A stretch of 64,000 nucleotides of DNA from the NCBI RefSeq assembly GCF_000292345.1, contig NZ_ALOU01000069.1:1-64000 (forward strand), given 5' to 3'. The notes beneath the pieces were generated by a model. That model worked only from the letters and a program-made list of their open reading frames with translations, was not told the DNA's origin and made no database searches. The DNA is from Cupriavidus sp. BIS7 (GTDB lineage: Bacteria > Pseudomonadota > Gammaproteobacteria > Burkholderiales > Burkholderiaceae). Below, piece by piece: positions 18,085 to 26,586 of the stretch; the stretch's first letter is position 1, and each line of letters starts with the position of its first letter. A program made the translations under genes and the position numbers.

Positions 18085-18723
18085 TTACTTGTTGGGTTGC
18101 GGCGTGAGGCGCAGATACGGACGCACAGCCTTGTAACCCTTCGGGAATTTCTGGCGGATCACGTCTTCGTCCTTCAACGACGGCACGATCACCACGTCGT
18201 CGCCGTCCTGCCAGTTGCCCGGCGTGGCCACGCTGTGGTTGTCGGTCAGTTGCAGCGAATCGATGACGCGCAGGATCTCGTTGAAGTTGCGGCCCGTACT
18301 GGCCGGATAGGTAATGATCAGGCGGACCTTCTTCTTCGGGTCGATCACGAACAGCGAACGCACGGTCAGCGTCTCGTTGGCGTTCGGGTGAATCATGTCG
18401 TAGAGTTCGGACACCTTGCGGTCGCCATCGGCCAGGATCGGGAAGTTGACCGTGGTCGACTGGGTCTCGTTGATGTCCCGGATCCAGCCGTGGTGCGACT
18501 CCACGCTGTCCACCGACAGTGCGATGGCCTTGACATTGCGCCGGGCGAACTCTTCCTTCAGTTGGGCAGTCAGGCCCAGTTCGGTCGTGCACACCGGGGT
18601 GTAGTCGGCCGGGTGCGAAAACAGGACGCCCCAGCCATCGCCGAGCCATTCATGGAAGCGGATACGGCCCTCGCTCGATTCCTGTTCAAAATCCGGTGCG
18701 ATATCGCCAAGACGCAGTGCCAT
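18085..18723 (-). CDS. 1-Cys peroxiredoxin (Prx6 type)
   Basis: A thiol peroxidase of the Prx6 subgroup that reduces peroxides and organic hydroperoxides. The peroxidatic cysteine is Cys45 in PVCTTE, and the C-terminal extension (about 160-212, with GDDVVIVPSL) is characteristic of the 1-Cys class. The protein is 212 residues from the ATG at 18723, which has GGAG eight bases upstream; an in-frame ATG eight codons earlier is less likely. It is convergent with gcdH. Confidence 0.93.
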   Translation of the reverse strand: MALRLGDIAPDFEQESSEGRIRFHEWLGDGWGVLFSHPADYTPVCTTELGLTAQLKEEFARRNVKAIALSVDSVESHHGWIRDINETQSTTVNFPILADGDRKVSELYDMIHPNANETLTVRSLFVIDPKKKVRLIITYPASTGRNFNEILRVIDSLQLTDNHSVATPGNWQDGDDVVIVPSLKDEDVIRQKFPKGYKAVRPYLRLTPQPNK

Positions 18724-19037
18724 CGGGGGTCTCCAGAGAAGCTGCAATTAATCAAAGGAACAACAGGCCAAGACAGGGGACCCAGCTTAGTTGGATTGCC
18801 TTCCAACCCAAACGAATATAAAGTCACTACAAAATCACTCGAAGTCATAAAGACCTTGAGTCCGCATGCCGCATCTGCTGGCATGACAGGTGACAACAAT
18901 GTGGATATGTGGCGCGAGACTTGAAACGATGGTGGCCCGCCACATATGCTACTTAGGCGACAAGAAACGCCACAAGCCGGTGTTGGCAAGGCAAAATGTC
19001 ACCACTTGAACCAACCGCCCGCAAACAGGAGAAACTA

Positions 19038-19313
19038 ATGAGCGATGTCAAGACCGTTCTGTCCGATGCCGAAGAACTGCTTAAGCAAGCGGCATCGACC
19101 ACCGGCGAGAAAGCTGCCGAACTGCGCGAGCGTGGCATGGGCCTGCTGAAGCAAGCCAAGGAAAAAGCCCAGGATCTGCAAGACGCCGTGGTTACCAAGA
19201 GCAAGGCCGCCGCACGCGCTACCGACGACTACGTACATGACCACCCCTGGCGCGCCGTCGGCGTCGCAGCCGGTGTGGGCCTGCTGATCGGTCTGCTGCT
19301 GAACCGCAAGTAA
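19038..19313 (+). CDS. DUF883 family membrane-anchored ribosome-binding protein
   Basis: A 91-residue protein of the ElaB/YqjD type: a long amphipathic helix (about 1-65, rich in Ala/Lys/Glu) followed by the conserved VHDHPWRAVG segment and a single C-terminal membrane helix ending in NRK. Family members sit in the inner membrane, and some bind ribosomes in stationary phase. The ATG at 19038 has CAGGAGAAACTA upstream. It heads a set of three small membrane-protein genes like E. coli yqjDE and its neighbour yqjK. Confidence 0.88.
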   Translation: MSDVKTVLSDAEELLKQAASTTGEKAAELRERGMGLLKQAKEKAQDLQDAVVTKSKAAARATDDYVHDHPWRAVGVAAGVGLLIGLLLNRK

Positions 19314-19466
19314 ACACGCATTGCAGCAAGGCGTCCTGGCCGCGCATCTGCGCCGGACGCCCTGAAGCGTTGTGACTGGACCGGACCGCGGCGTCGCCAG
19401 CCGTGCCCGGGCCTTTCTGTTGCAGATGCCGCCGCTGCCGGCGCATCGATTTCCCGCCGGAGCCGC

Positions 19467-19844
19467 ATGAGCGAATCCCCTTCCCCCAAGTTCCTGGAGT
19501 CCCTTCGCAACCTCGTCAGTTCCGTGGTGTCGATGCTGCAGACACGCCTGGAACTGGCCAGCGTTGAACTGGCCGAGGAACGCGGCCGGCTGATGAAGGT
19601 TGCGTTGCTGGCATGCGTCGGGCTGGTGTTCTTCAGCATGGCGCTGATGACGTTCACGCTGCTGGTGGCCATCGTGTTCTGGGAAAGCTACCGCTGGCAG
19701 GCCATCGGCGCCATTATCCTGGTGTACCTGGCTTGCGCCGCGATCTTCCTGTTGCTGGCGCGCCGCATGGTCCATCGCGCGCCGCCGCTGTTCGAAGCCA
19801 CGCTGGCCGAGCTCGACAAAGACAGGGAGATGCTGCGCCGATGA
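19467..19844 (+). CDS. Phage-holin-family membrane protein (YqjE-like)
   Basis: A 125-residue inner-membrane protein with an N-terminal amphipathic part and two hydrophobic helices (about 48-72 and 78-100: VALLACVGLVFFSMALMTF and AIGAIILVYLACAAIFLLLA). It belongs to the 'phage holin' DUF1469-type family, which is usually chromosomal and found beside DUF883 genes; it is not evidence of a prophage. Its stop overlaps the start of the next gene (ATGA). Confidence 0.82.
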   Translation: MSESPSPKFLESLRNLVSSVVSMLQTRLELASVELAEERGRLMKVALLACVGLVFFSMALMTFTLLVAIVFWESYRWQAIGAIILVYLACAAIFLLLARRMVHRAPPLFEATLAELDKDREMLRR

Positions 19845-20353
19845 CCACGCCCGAGACCGAATCGAACAACCTGGGCCAGCGCCATGAGCACGCACGCCCG
19901 GTCCGCTTCTCCAAGGAAGTACGACTGCCACTGGCAATCCGCAAGGAACTGCTGATTACGCGTGCCGCGCTGGAGCGCTATGACGCCGCGCAAGCGCTGC
20001 AACAGGTCAGGGGCGGTGCCCGCCGCATGACCAGCCTCGGCACCTGGCTGCCGCGCCTGACACAGGCGCCGGGCTGGCTGAAGCTGATGGGCCTGACGCG
20101 CGAGTACCCGATGGTCAGCACGGCGATCACGCTGGCGCTGCCGTTGCTGCGGCGCACGCCGATTGGCCGCATCGCCTGGAAGCTGTCGAAGGCCAGCGCG
20201 CTAGCCGGCGCTGGCTACTGGGCCTTCAAGACCCTGAGGAAATCGCAACGGCCTGCTGCGGATTCCTCGCCTGAGTCCAAACCTGCCGATACCGGCTTCC
20301 GCGATCCGTTGGTGCAGTCTCCCCCGGAAACGTCCACGCAGCAGCAACCCTGA
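19841..20353 (+). CDS. Small conserved protein, third member of the DUF883/holin-like set
   Basis: A 170-residue basic protein whose ATG overlaps the stop of the upstream gene by four bases, so translation is probably coupled. It has an N-terminal charged region, a central segment with weak hydrophobic stretches (about 95-130) and a polar tail. It may belong to the DUF3318-like group often seen in this position in Cupriavidus and Ralstonia, but I cannot confirm this from sequence. No enzymatic motif is visible. Confidence 0.7.
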   Translation: MTTPETESNNLGQRHEHARPVRFSKEVRLPLAIRKELLITRAALERYDAAQALQQVRGGARRMTSLGTWLPRLTQAPGWLKLMGLTREYPMVSTAITLALPLLRRTPIGRIAWKLSKASALAGAGYWAFKTLRKSQRPAADSSPESKPADTGFRDPLVQSPPETSTQQQP

Positions 20354-20371
20354 CCCGCTGCCTCTGGCAGG

Positions 20372-22384
20372 CTAGCTGATCTCCACACGATTGCGCCCTG
20401 CCCGCTTGGCCCGGTAGCAAGCCACGTCGGCAGTGGCAAGCGCTTCCTCGAGCTTGCCGGTCCGCTCATCAAGCTTGACCAGCCCGACGCTCACGCCGAC
20501 CGAGAACGTATGCCCCCGGCACGTGTATCGGAACGCGGCGACGGCGTTGCGCAGGGCTTCCGCCACGCGCTCACCGTCTGCTGCGGCACAGTATTCGAGC
20601 AATACGGCAAATTCGTCGCCGCCAAGCCGCGCCAGCGTATCGCTGCGCCGAAGCTGCTGGCGCATGATGTCGGCGATCTGGCAAAGCAACTCGTCCCCCG
20701 CGGCGTGCCCGCAAGTATCGTTGACGGCCTTGAAACGGTCGAGATCGAGATACATCAGCGTATGCGCGCAGCCCTCCTGCTGGGCCCGCACGATGGCCGA
20801 CCCGAGCCTGCGCTCGAACTCGAGCCGGTTCACGAGTCCCGTCAACGGATCGTGGCTCGCCTCATAGGCCAACTGGGCAGCATGTGCACGCTCCAGGCTG
20901 ACGTCATGCAACACGACCACTACGCCGATCGCCTGCCCTGCCTTGTCGCGGATCAGCGCCACCGAGGGCTTGACGACGACGGTGGCGGCAGAATCGCCGG
21001 GCGTGCGCCGGCTCAACACCGTGACAGTCTGGCTTGGCCACTTGCCGGCCAGCGCGCTTGGCACCAGGTCGTTGATCGCCTCCCGCGTGGCTTCATCGGT
21101 CAACGGGCAAACCTGTGGCAGGAAGCAGCCGGCGGCCTCTGCCTCTGACCAGCCGGTCATCGACTCCGCCACCGGGTTCAGCGATTCGATCCGCCCCCAG
21201 ACATCGGTGGTGATCACGGCCTCGCCGATTGCCTGCAACGTAACCTGCGCGCGCTCCTTCTCCGCAAATAGTTGCGCCTCGAAGCGCTTGCGGTCCGATA
21301 TATCGCTGAGCGATCCCGCCATGCGCATGGCCTTGCCAACCGCGCTGCGCACCATGCGCCCCCGGGCACGCATCCACAGGTACCCCCCACCTTTCCTGCG
21401 CAGCCGCAATTCGATGTCGTACGGCATGCCTTCGCGCAAATGCCCGGACAGGCGGCGCCCCAATTCGGGCACATCGTCGGGATGCATCAGGGCCAGCAAG
21501 GTTTCCCGCGCGTGCGGCAGCTCGTTGGCACCGTAGCCGAGCATCTCGGCGCATCGCGGCGAGAAGTAAAGTTCGCCGCGATGCGGATGCCAATCCCACA
21601 GCCCGTCGCTGCTGCCGGCCACCGCCAGTTGCAGGCGTTCCTCGCTGGCCGAGAGTGCCGCGCGAAGCCGCCGTTCCTTGGCCATCATCCGCCTGGACAC
21701 CCACGTGACCCACGCCAGCAGCATCACCGCCAGCGCAATCGAACTTGAGGCCAGCAGCCCACGCACGCGCCGCGAGGCCTTGCCGAGTGCCGAGGAGAAT
21801 GCCGCTTCCTGCGGGGTCAGCCGCGAATCGATTTCGACGATCTCGCGCTGGATCGGGGCAACGCAATGCGCATCGCAGCCGCCGGCGCGAAAGCGTTCGC
21901 GCAGTTGCCTGGCCAACGCGTCAAGCCGGATGATGTCGACATCCGCCGCGGCCCAGATGCCAATCGCCTCGTCGATCTCGGCAACTTCGCGGAAGTTGCG
22001 ATAAAGCCGGACCATCCCCGCAATGTCGTCAGAATGATTGCCGCCGATCAGCAACCCTTCGACCGCCCTAGCGTGGTCGTAGTCCGGACGTCTCTCAAGT
22101 TCGATACGTGCCCGATGGTCGCCGAGTGGCACGGCGATGGCGACAAGATAGGCGTCATAATCGGAATCAAGCTGGCTTCGCGAATAGCTCAGCAGATGCA
22201 GGACCGCTGCCTTCTGACCCTTGGTCCAGAGACTCTCGCCGGCCACGAAGCTGCGCGCGGCGGACAGGACATCCACACTGGCAATGCAGAACAAGGCCAG
22301 CGTCAGAACAACCGGAACGAACGGCCAGATGAGGTGCAGTACATGCTCATTGGCCGGCAGGCTTGCTACACCAGCTCGCTGCAT
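20372..22384 (-). CDS. Membrane diguanylate cyclase with PAS sensors (PAS-PAS-GGDEF)
   Basis: Makes c-di-GMP from two GTP. Domain order: membrane helix about 17-41, a periplasmic sensing region of roughly 165 residues of no recognised class, membrane helix about 208-230, PAS with PAC about 245-370, second PAS about 375-490, GGDEF about 500-665. The active site is intact (LGGDEF), and an RxxD inhibitory site (RRSD) lies five residues before it, so product inhibition is expected. There is no EAL domain. The predicted input is periplasmic, and the PAS domains may add a redox or ligand signal. Confidence 0.9.
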   Translation of the reverse strand: MQRAGVASLPANEHVLHLIWPFVPVVLTLALFCIASVDVLSAARSFVAGESLWTKGQKAAVLHLLSYSRSQLDSDYDAYLVAIAVPLGDHRARIELERRPDYDHARAVEGLLIGGNHSDDIAGMVRLYRNFREVAEIDEAIGIWAAADVDIIRLDALARQLRERFRAGGCDAHCVAPIQREIVEIDSRLTPQEAAFSSALGKASRRVRGLLASSSIALAVMLLAWVTWVSRRMMAKERRLRAALSASEERLQLAVAGSSDGLWDWHPHRGELYFSPRCAEMLGYGANELPHARETLLALMHPDDVPELGRRLSGHLREGMPYDIELRLRRKGGGYLWMRARGRMVRSAVGKAMRMAGSLSDISDRKRFEAQLFAEKERAQVTLQAIGEAVITTDVWGRIESLNPVAESMTGWSEAEAAGCFLPQVCPLTDEATREAINDLVPSALAGKWPSQTVTVLSRRTPGDSAATVVVKPSVALIRDKAGQAIGVVVVLHDVSLERAHAAQLAYEASHDPLTGLVNRLEFERRLGSAIVRAQQEGCAHTLMYLDLDRFKAVNDTCGHAAGDELLCQIADIMRQQLRRSDTLARLGGDEFAVLLEYCAAADGERVAEALRNAVAAFRYTCRGHTFSVGVSVGLVKLDERTGKLEEALATADVACYRAKRAGRNRVEIS

Positions 22385-22525
22385 TCAAGACTTCCCGTAC
22401 CGGAGCCCCGGTATCGTCGATGACACCGCCACGCCCGAAATGTGGCGTGGCAATTTCATTGTCGATGAGGCCGCGCGGGGTGTCTCTAACTCAGACTGGT
22501 TAATTCAAATCTGACAGATGCCGTG

Positions 22526-23323
22526 TCAGCTTGCCAGCACCATGACCAGCAGGACGCCATTGATCACCACCAGGGCACCGAGGACAACCGACAGGTGCGG
22601 CAAGTGGTGCAAGCGGTCAGCGAGCGACCGACCCGGTGTCGGCGCCGGGTCACGCCCCCTGCCATGCAGCAACGCCCAGGCCAGCGTGCAGACGATCGCC
22701 ACCGGCAAAGCAAGCCAGGCAAATGCCAACGGTGCGAAGGAGCGCGCAGGCGGACGAACCGGCGTAGGCGACGCCGATAGAAACACAGGCTCGGCCTTGA
22801 CTGGCACGACGGGCGGCGGGTCCGGCCGCATCGGCGGCGATGTGTCTGCAATCAGCGGCGGCGGCGGCGCGGCTGGAGCCGGTACGGCGTGGACCGGCCT
22901 GCTTTCCGGCGCCGCAACGGTCCTGGGCAATGGCAATGGCGCGTGTACCGGCGGCCGACTCTGCGCCATCCGCCGCCACTCGGCAAACACGGCGTCGACG
23001 CACCTCACCGTTTCACAGGCATTGCGCTTCCTGCGCCAGGCCGTCAGATCGCTCATCTGCAACGTGCCCGCGCGCAGCCTGCGCTGCTGCTCGACATAGA
23101 TGTCCTGGTAGGCGACGTTGAGCATCGCGTATTCGCAGATCAACCGCTCCCCCGGCGCGTTCCGGTCAAGCGGCCGCGCGCAGTATCTGGAGGACCCATC
23201 GACACACCGAACCGTACTGGCCTGATAGTTCGGCGGACAGGCAATCTCCGACGCCCGCGCGCCGGTGGCGGCGGCGAGGCCCAGGGCAAGAAGAATGGCC
23301 AGCCGGCCTGCGAGCCCCTTCAT
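22526..23323 (-). CDS. Exported LprI-like protein with proline-rich linker and C-terminal membrane helices
   Basis: A 265-residue protein of unknown function. A signal peptide (1-24, ending ARA) is followed by a cysteine-containing region (about 28-125). Its pattern (CPP..., ICEYAMLNVAYQDIYVEQQRRL, RNACETVRCVDAVFAEWR) resembles the LprI lysozyme-inhibitor domain. Then comes a linker very rich in Pro and Ala (about 125-190) and two hydrophobic segments (about 194-214 and 245-264). The layout suggests a periplasmic domain held at the inner membrane on a flexible stalk. It follows the diguanylate cyclase on the same strand. Confidence 0.65.
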   Translation of the reverse strand: MKGLAGRLAILLALGLAAATGARASEIACPPNYQASTVRCVDGSSRYCARPLDRNAPGERLICEYAMLNVAYQDIYVEQQRRLRAGTLQMSDLTAWRRKRNACETVRCVDAVFAEWRRMAQSRPPVHAPLPLPRTVAAPESRPVHAVPAPAAPPPPLIADTSPPMRPDPPPVVPVKAEPVFLSASPTPVRPPARSFAPLAFAWLALPVAIVCTLAWALLHGRGRDPAPTPGRSLADRLHHLPHLSVVLGALVVINGVLLVMVLAS

Positions 23324-23562
23324 GACGTCCTCTCATCGGTCTCCCGCGATGATGCGGTGTGACGACCAGCCTGAAGATATCCGGATTAAATACCATGATC
23401 GGCCCGGCGCCAAAACCTGATCTCATGAGGACTGTTTGAAGTGCCGCATGAGTTGAAACGCGTGCAACCAGAGCCACGGCCTGCTCATCGTTTTCCGTTG
23501 AAATGCTGAATCGTGCGCTCGGCTCCGACGCCAGCGAGGCACCTGAAGAGGTAGCCCGAACG

Positions 23563-23596
23563 CAAAAAAGGCGTAGCGGTTGCCCGCTACGCCTTT
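23563..23596 (-). terminator. Terminator of tRNA-Lys
   Basis: On the minus strand GGCGTAGCGGG and CCGCTACGCC pair around a short loop, followed by TTTTTT. It begins about ten bases after the 3' end of the tRNA gene. Confidence 0.85.
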
Positions 23597-23604
23597 CGCA
23601 ATAC

Positions 23605-23680
23605 TGGTGGGTCGTGCGTGACTCGAACACGCGACCAACGGATTAAAAGTCCGCTGCTCTACCGACTGAGCTAACGACCC
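23605..23680 (-). tRNA. tRNA-Lys (anticodon TTT)
   Basis: The minus-strand sequence folds as a standard tRNA. The acceptor stem GGGTCGT pairs with ACGACCC, the D-loop has AGCTCAGTCGGTAGAGC, the anticodon loop is CTTTTAA (anticodon TTT), and the T-loop is TTCGAGT. The CCA end is encoded (76 bases in all). It has a near-perfect promoter upstream and its own terminator. Confidence 0.97.
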
Positions 23681-23698
23681 GGAAAAACTGAATCCGCG

Positions 23699-23727
23699 AT
23701 TATAGGGAGACCCCCTCGGGGTGTCAA
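23699..23727 (-). promoter_or_regulatory. Consensus sigma-70 promoter of tRNA-Lys
   Basis: On the minus strand TTGACA (23722-23727) and TATAAT (23699-23704) are perfect consensus hexamers with a 17-base spacer. The spacer contains a CCCC-GAG-GGGG palindrome. The region after the -10 (ATCGCGG) is GC-rich, as in stringently controlled stable-RNA promoters. Confidence 0.9.
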
Positions 23728-23750
23728 GAGTATGGCCTGACGTTCACGGC

Positions 23751-24866
23751 TCACGCCATACGTTCCAACCGCCACATCTGGTACTTGAACGCCAGCATCG
23801 CGCCCACGATGATGGCGGCAAACGCGATGAAGGAACCGATCGCCAGCGTCGACACGCCAGACAGCCCCTGCCCCACGGTGCAGCCGAGCGCCGTTACGCC
23901 GCCCGCCCCCATCAGGATGCCGCCGACCATGTGGTTGGCCACATCCTCGGCGTTGCCAAAACCTTCCCAGCGGAACGTGCGCGAGGCCAGCGCGTAGCTT
24001 GCCGCCCCGGCGATGACGCCGATCACACTGACGGTTCCGATTGTCAGCACCTTGCTCTTGTCGCTGAACATCATCAGCCAGTCCAGCGTGTACGCGTACG
24101 GCGCCACGAAGCTCAAGCTCTCCATGCGGCCGCTGTTGCTTGCGACGAACAGTTCCTCAAGCGTGTTCGGGTCTTCGGACACATAGCCGATATGACCCGA
24201 CACATACCACATGCCGACAATGATCAGGCCCACGGCCAGGCCGCCGAGCAGGTTGTCGAACGTGCGGAAGCCGTTGCCGAGCAGCGCCCAGATGACCAGC
24301 ACGGCGCCGATCACAACGCCGAGCGCAAGCTGCAGCGTACCGAGCGCGATGCCGGTGCCGTGCGAGACCAGCGACGGCAGGTCTTGCGTCGACGGCAGCG
24401 CCACGGCCACGGTATCCACCGTGTTCACGCGCACCACGCCGAACAGCCCACGCAGCGTCATGTAGGCCGAGAGCCCAAGGAAAACGAACACCACCAGCGA
24501 CTTCAAATTGCCCGCGCCGATTCGCACCAGCGTCTTGCTGCCGCACCCCGAAGCCAGCACCATGCCGAAGCCGAACATCAGTCCGCCCACGGCTGTGGAC
24601 AACCAGCCGAGCCTGGCCGACGTGTAGATCGTCTTGGTCGGGTCGATCAGTCCGGCCCAGGCCAGCACGCCAGTGCCGATCATCGCCACGCCAATGGCCA
24701 TGATCCACATGCGCATGCGGCTCCAGTCGCCGATGTTGACGATGTCGGAGACGGCGCCCATCGTGCAGAAGTGCGTACGCTGCAGCACCGCGCCAAACAG
24801 GAAGGTCAGAACGAAGGTGCTCAGCAGTACGGTATGCGTGAGCGCGGGGATGTCGATATCGGGCAT
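23751..24866 (-). CDS. YeeE/YedE family transporter (thiosulfate uptake, TsuA-like)
   Basis: A 371-residue inner-membrane protein with about nine to ten hydrophobic helices. Cysteines sit in the three family positions: RTHFCTMGAVSD near the N-terminus, ASGCGSKTLVRIGAGNLKS, and TALGCTVGQGLSGVS near the C-terminus. TsuA-type members import thiosulfate through a relay of such cysteines. The gene sits alone between tRNA-Lys and queC, so context gives no further clue. Other sulfur compounds are possible substrates. Confidence 0.82.
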   Translation of the reverse strand: MPDIDIPALTHTVLLSTFVLTFLFGAVLQRTHFCTMGAVSDIVNIGDWSRMRMWIMAIGVAMIGTGVLAWAGLIDPTKTIYTSARLGWLSTAVGGLMFGFGMVLASGCGSKTLVRIGAGNLKSLVVFVFLGLSAYMTLRGLFGVVRVNTVDTVAVALPSTQDLPSLVSHGTGIALGTLQLALGVVIGAVLVIWALLGNGFRTFDNLLGGLAVGLIIVGMWYVSGHIGYVSEDPNTLEELFVASNSGRMESLSFVAPYAYTLDWLMMFSDKSKVLTIGTVSVIGVIAGAASYALASRTFRWEGFGNAEDVANHMVGGILMGAGGVTALGCTVGQGLSGVSTLAIGSFIAFAAIIVGAMLAFKYQMWRLERMA

Positions 24867-24948
24867 GGTGGACCGGGGGTGGCTCGTGGATTTCTATCCG
24901 ATTGGGGGCGCTCTGCCGGCGCCCCTCGTCAAGGCAATCAGTATGGAA

Positions 24949-25632
24949 TCAGTGGGGAGTCTGGTAACGCGTCGGGTCGGGCACGCCGGCCGCTTCAAAG
25001 CCGGCCCGGCGAATGCGGCACGAATCACACACGCCGCAGGCGCGGCCTTCGTCGTCTGCCTTGTAGCACGAAACGGTCAGGCCGTAGTCCACGCCAAGCT
25101 TCACGCCAGCACGGATGATCTCGGCCTTGGTCATGTCGATGATCGGTGCATGCACGCGGAAGTGGTCGCCTTCCACGCCGGCCTTCGTGGCCAGGTTGGC
25201 CAGCTTCTCGTATGCCGCTACATACTCGGGGCGGCAGTCGGGATAGCCCGAGTAGTCGACGGCATTGGCGCCGAAAAACAGGTCGCGCCCGCCAATTGCC
25301 TCGGCCCAGCCAAGCGCCAGCGACAGCATGATCGTATTGCGCGCCGGTACGTAGGTAATCGGGATACCGCCTGCAGCGCCATCGGTTGGCACGTCGAGCG
25401 CGTCATCGGTCAGCGCCGAGCCGCCAAAGCGGCGCAGGTCGAGGTCGATGATCTCGTGGCGCTTCGCGCCGAGCGCCGCCGCCACGCTTTTGGCGGCCTC
25501 AAGCTCAGACGAATGGCGCTGGCCATAGCGCATGGACAGTGCATAGGTTTCGAAGCCGGCCGCATTGGCCATGGCAAGGACTGTGGCGGAATCTAGACCG
25601 CCGGAAAGCAGGACGATGGCGCGTTTGGTCAT
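24949..25632 (-). CDS. queC: 7-cyano-7-deazaguanine synthase
   Basis: Converts 7-carboxy-7-deazaguanine to preQ0 with ATP and ammonia, in queuosine tRNA modification. The 227-residue protein has the PP-loop SGGLDS at 9-14 and a C-terminal zinc-binding cysteine cluster ([18 protein letters not shown], about 188-205). It lies downstream of the Tol-Pal genes on the same strand, the usual place in proteobacteria, but a terminator after ybgF separates them here. I see no preQ1 riboswitch in the 178 bases upstream. Confidence 0.95.
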   Translation of the reverse strand: MTKRAIVLLSGGLDSATVLAMANAAGFETYALSMRYGQRHSSELEAAKSVAAALGAKRHEIIDLDLRRFGGSALTDDALDVPTDGAAGGIPITYVPARNTIMLSLALGWAEAIGGRDLFFGANAVDYSGYPDCRPEYVAAYEKLANLATKAGVEGDHFRVHAPIIDMTKAEIIRAGVKLGVDYGLTVSCYKADDEGRACGVCDSCRIRRAGFEAAGVPDPTRYQTPH

Positions 25633-25756
25633 GATGGTTGCGCGCGGAACAAGCGCGCTGTAGATACGCCCGGATCGGGCGAATCGCGTATTTTAGCGCG
25701 GTTGCCGTTCGGCTCCCCTTTCCTGCCTGACAGGAGAACGAAGAAAGCGGGATCCC

Positions 25757-25793
25757 AAAAAGAAGAGGGCCCGCTCACGCGGACCCTCTTCTG
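25757..25793 (-). terminator. Terminator of the Tol-Pal operon (after ybgF)
   Basis: On the minus strand AGAAGAGGGTCCGC and GCGGGCCCTCTTCT form a long stem with a 4-base loop, followed by TTTTT. It starts about 18 bases after the ybgF stop. Confidence 0.88.
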
Positions 25794-25810
25794 ACAACGT
25801 ACTGCATCGG

Positions 25811-26569
25811 TTACTTCAGCGTCTTCAGCCGGTTGCTGGCTGCCTGGGCGCCTTCGGTCCCCGGGTACTTCGCCACCACGGCTTCCAGCGTCTTCTTCGC
25901 CGCGGCCTTCTGGCCGGACTCGAACTGGTTGTTGGCGATGGCGATCATGGCGTCGGGTGCCTTCGGATGCGTCGGGAAGGTCTTCACCATGTTTTCCAGC
26001 ACGTTGGTCGACCCCTTGTAGTCGCGCTGTGCGTAGAGCGAATTGCCGAGCCAGAACTGGGCCAGCGGCAGGTACGGGCTTTGCGGATACTTCTTCGCAA
26101 ACGCCGAGAAGGCGCTGCCCGCACCCTTGAAATCGCCCGACTGGAACTGCTTCAGCGCGGCGTCGTACTCGGGCTTCTCGTTCGGTTGGGACAAGCCCTC
26201 GCGTCCATCCACCGTCACCTGTTGCGGCTCGAACTTCTTGAGCCGTGCGTCCAGGTCGGCGTAGTAATCCTTCTGCTGCTTCTGGAGCGTGTCCACCGTG
26301 TTCTGCAGCACCTCGTTCTGACCGCGCAGACGAGCCACTTCCTGACGCAGACCTTCAAGCTGGTTCTGCATGTCGAGCGTTGTCCGGCTGTTCTGATCGA
26401 TGCGCTGCGAAGCCGTGGCCTGGAAACCGTTGAACTGGTCCCTGAGCTGGATCACCGCGCGGCGCGCCTCGTCGTCGTCAAAGACGCCGGCGTGAGCGGA
26501 AGTGGCTGCCAGCAAGCCGCCACCGGAGACAGCGGCCAGCCACAGCAGCGTGGAAACACGAGCATTCAT
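25811..26569 (-). CDS. ybgF: Cell division coordinator CpoB / Tol-Pal protein YbgF
   Basis: A periplasmic protein that links peptidoglycan synthesis to Tol-Pal constriction of the outer membrane. The 252 residues comprise a signal peptide (1-27, ending AHA), an N-terminal coiled coil (about 35-115) and C-terminal TPR repeats (about 130-250, with the family segment YDAALKQFQSGDFKGA). It is the last gene of the tol operon and is followed by a strong terminator. Confidence 0.93.
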   Translation of the reverse strand: MNARVSTLLWLAAVSGGGLLAATSAHAGVFDDDEARRAVIQLRDQFNGFQATASQRIDQNSRTTLDMQNQLEGLRQEVARLRGQNEVLQNTVDTLQKQQKDYYADLDARLKKFEPQQVTVDGREGLSQPNEKPEYDAALKQFQSGDFKGAGSAFSAFAKKYPQSPYLPLAQFWLGNSLYAQRDYKGSTNVLENMVKTFPTHPKAPDAMIAIANNQFESGQKAAAKKTLEAVVAKYPGTEGAQAASNRLKTLK

Positions 26570-26586
26570 GAAGGATTATCCGTGGA

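Noticed and set aside
19467-19844. 'Phage holin family' protein as a sign of a prophage.
   Set aside because: This family is commonly chromosomal and sits beside DUF883 genes; no other phage gene is present nearby.
23751-25118. A 465-codon plus-strand frame opposite the YeeE/YedE transporter and queC.
   Set aside because: It is very rich in His/Arg/Gln, typical of an antisense shadow, and both genes on the other strand have diagnostic motifs.
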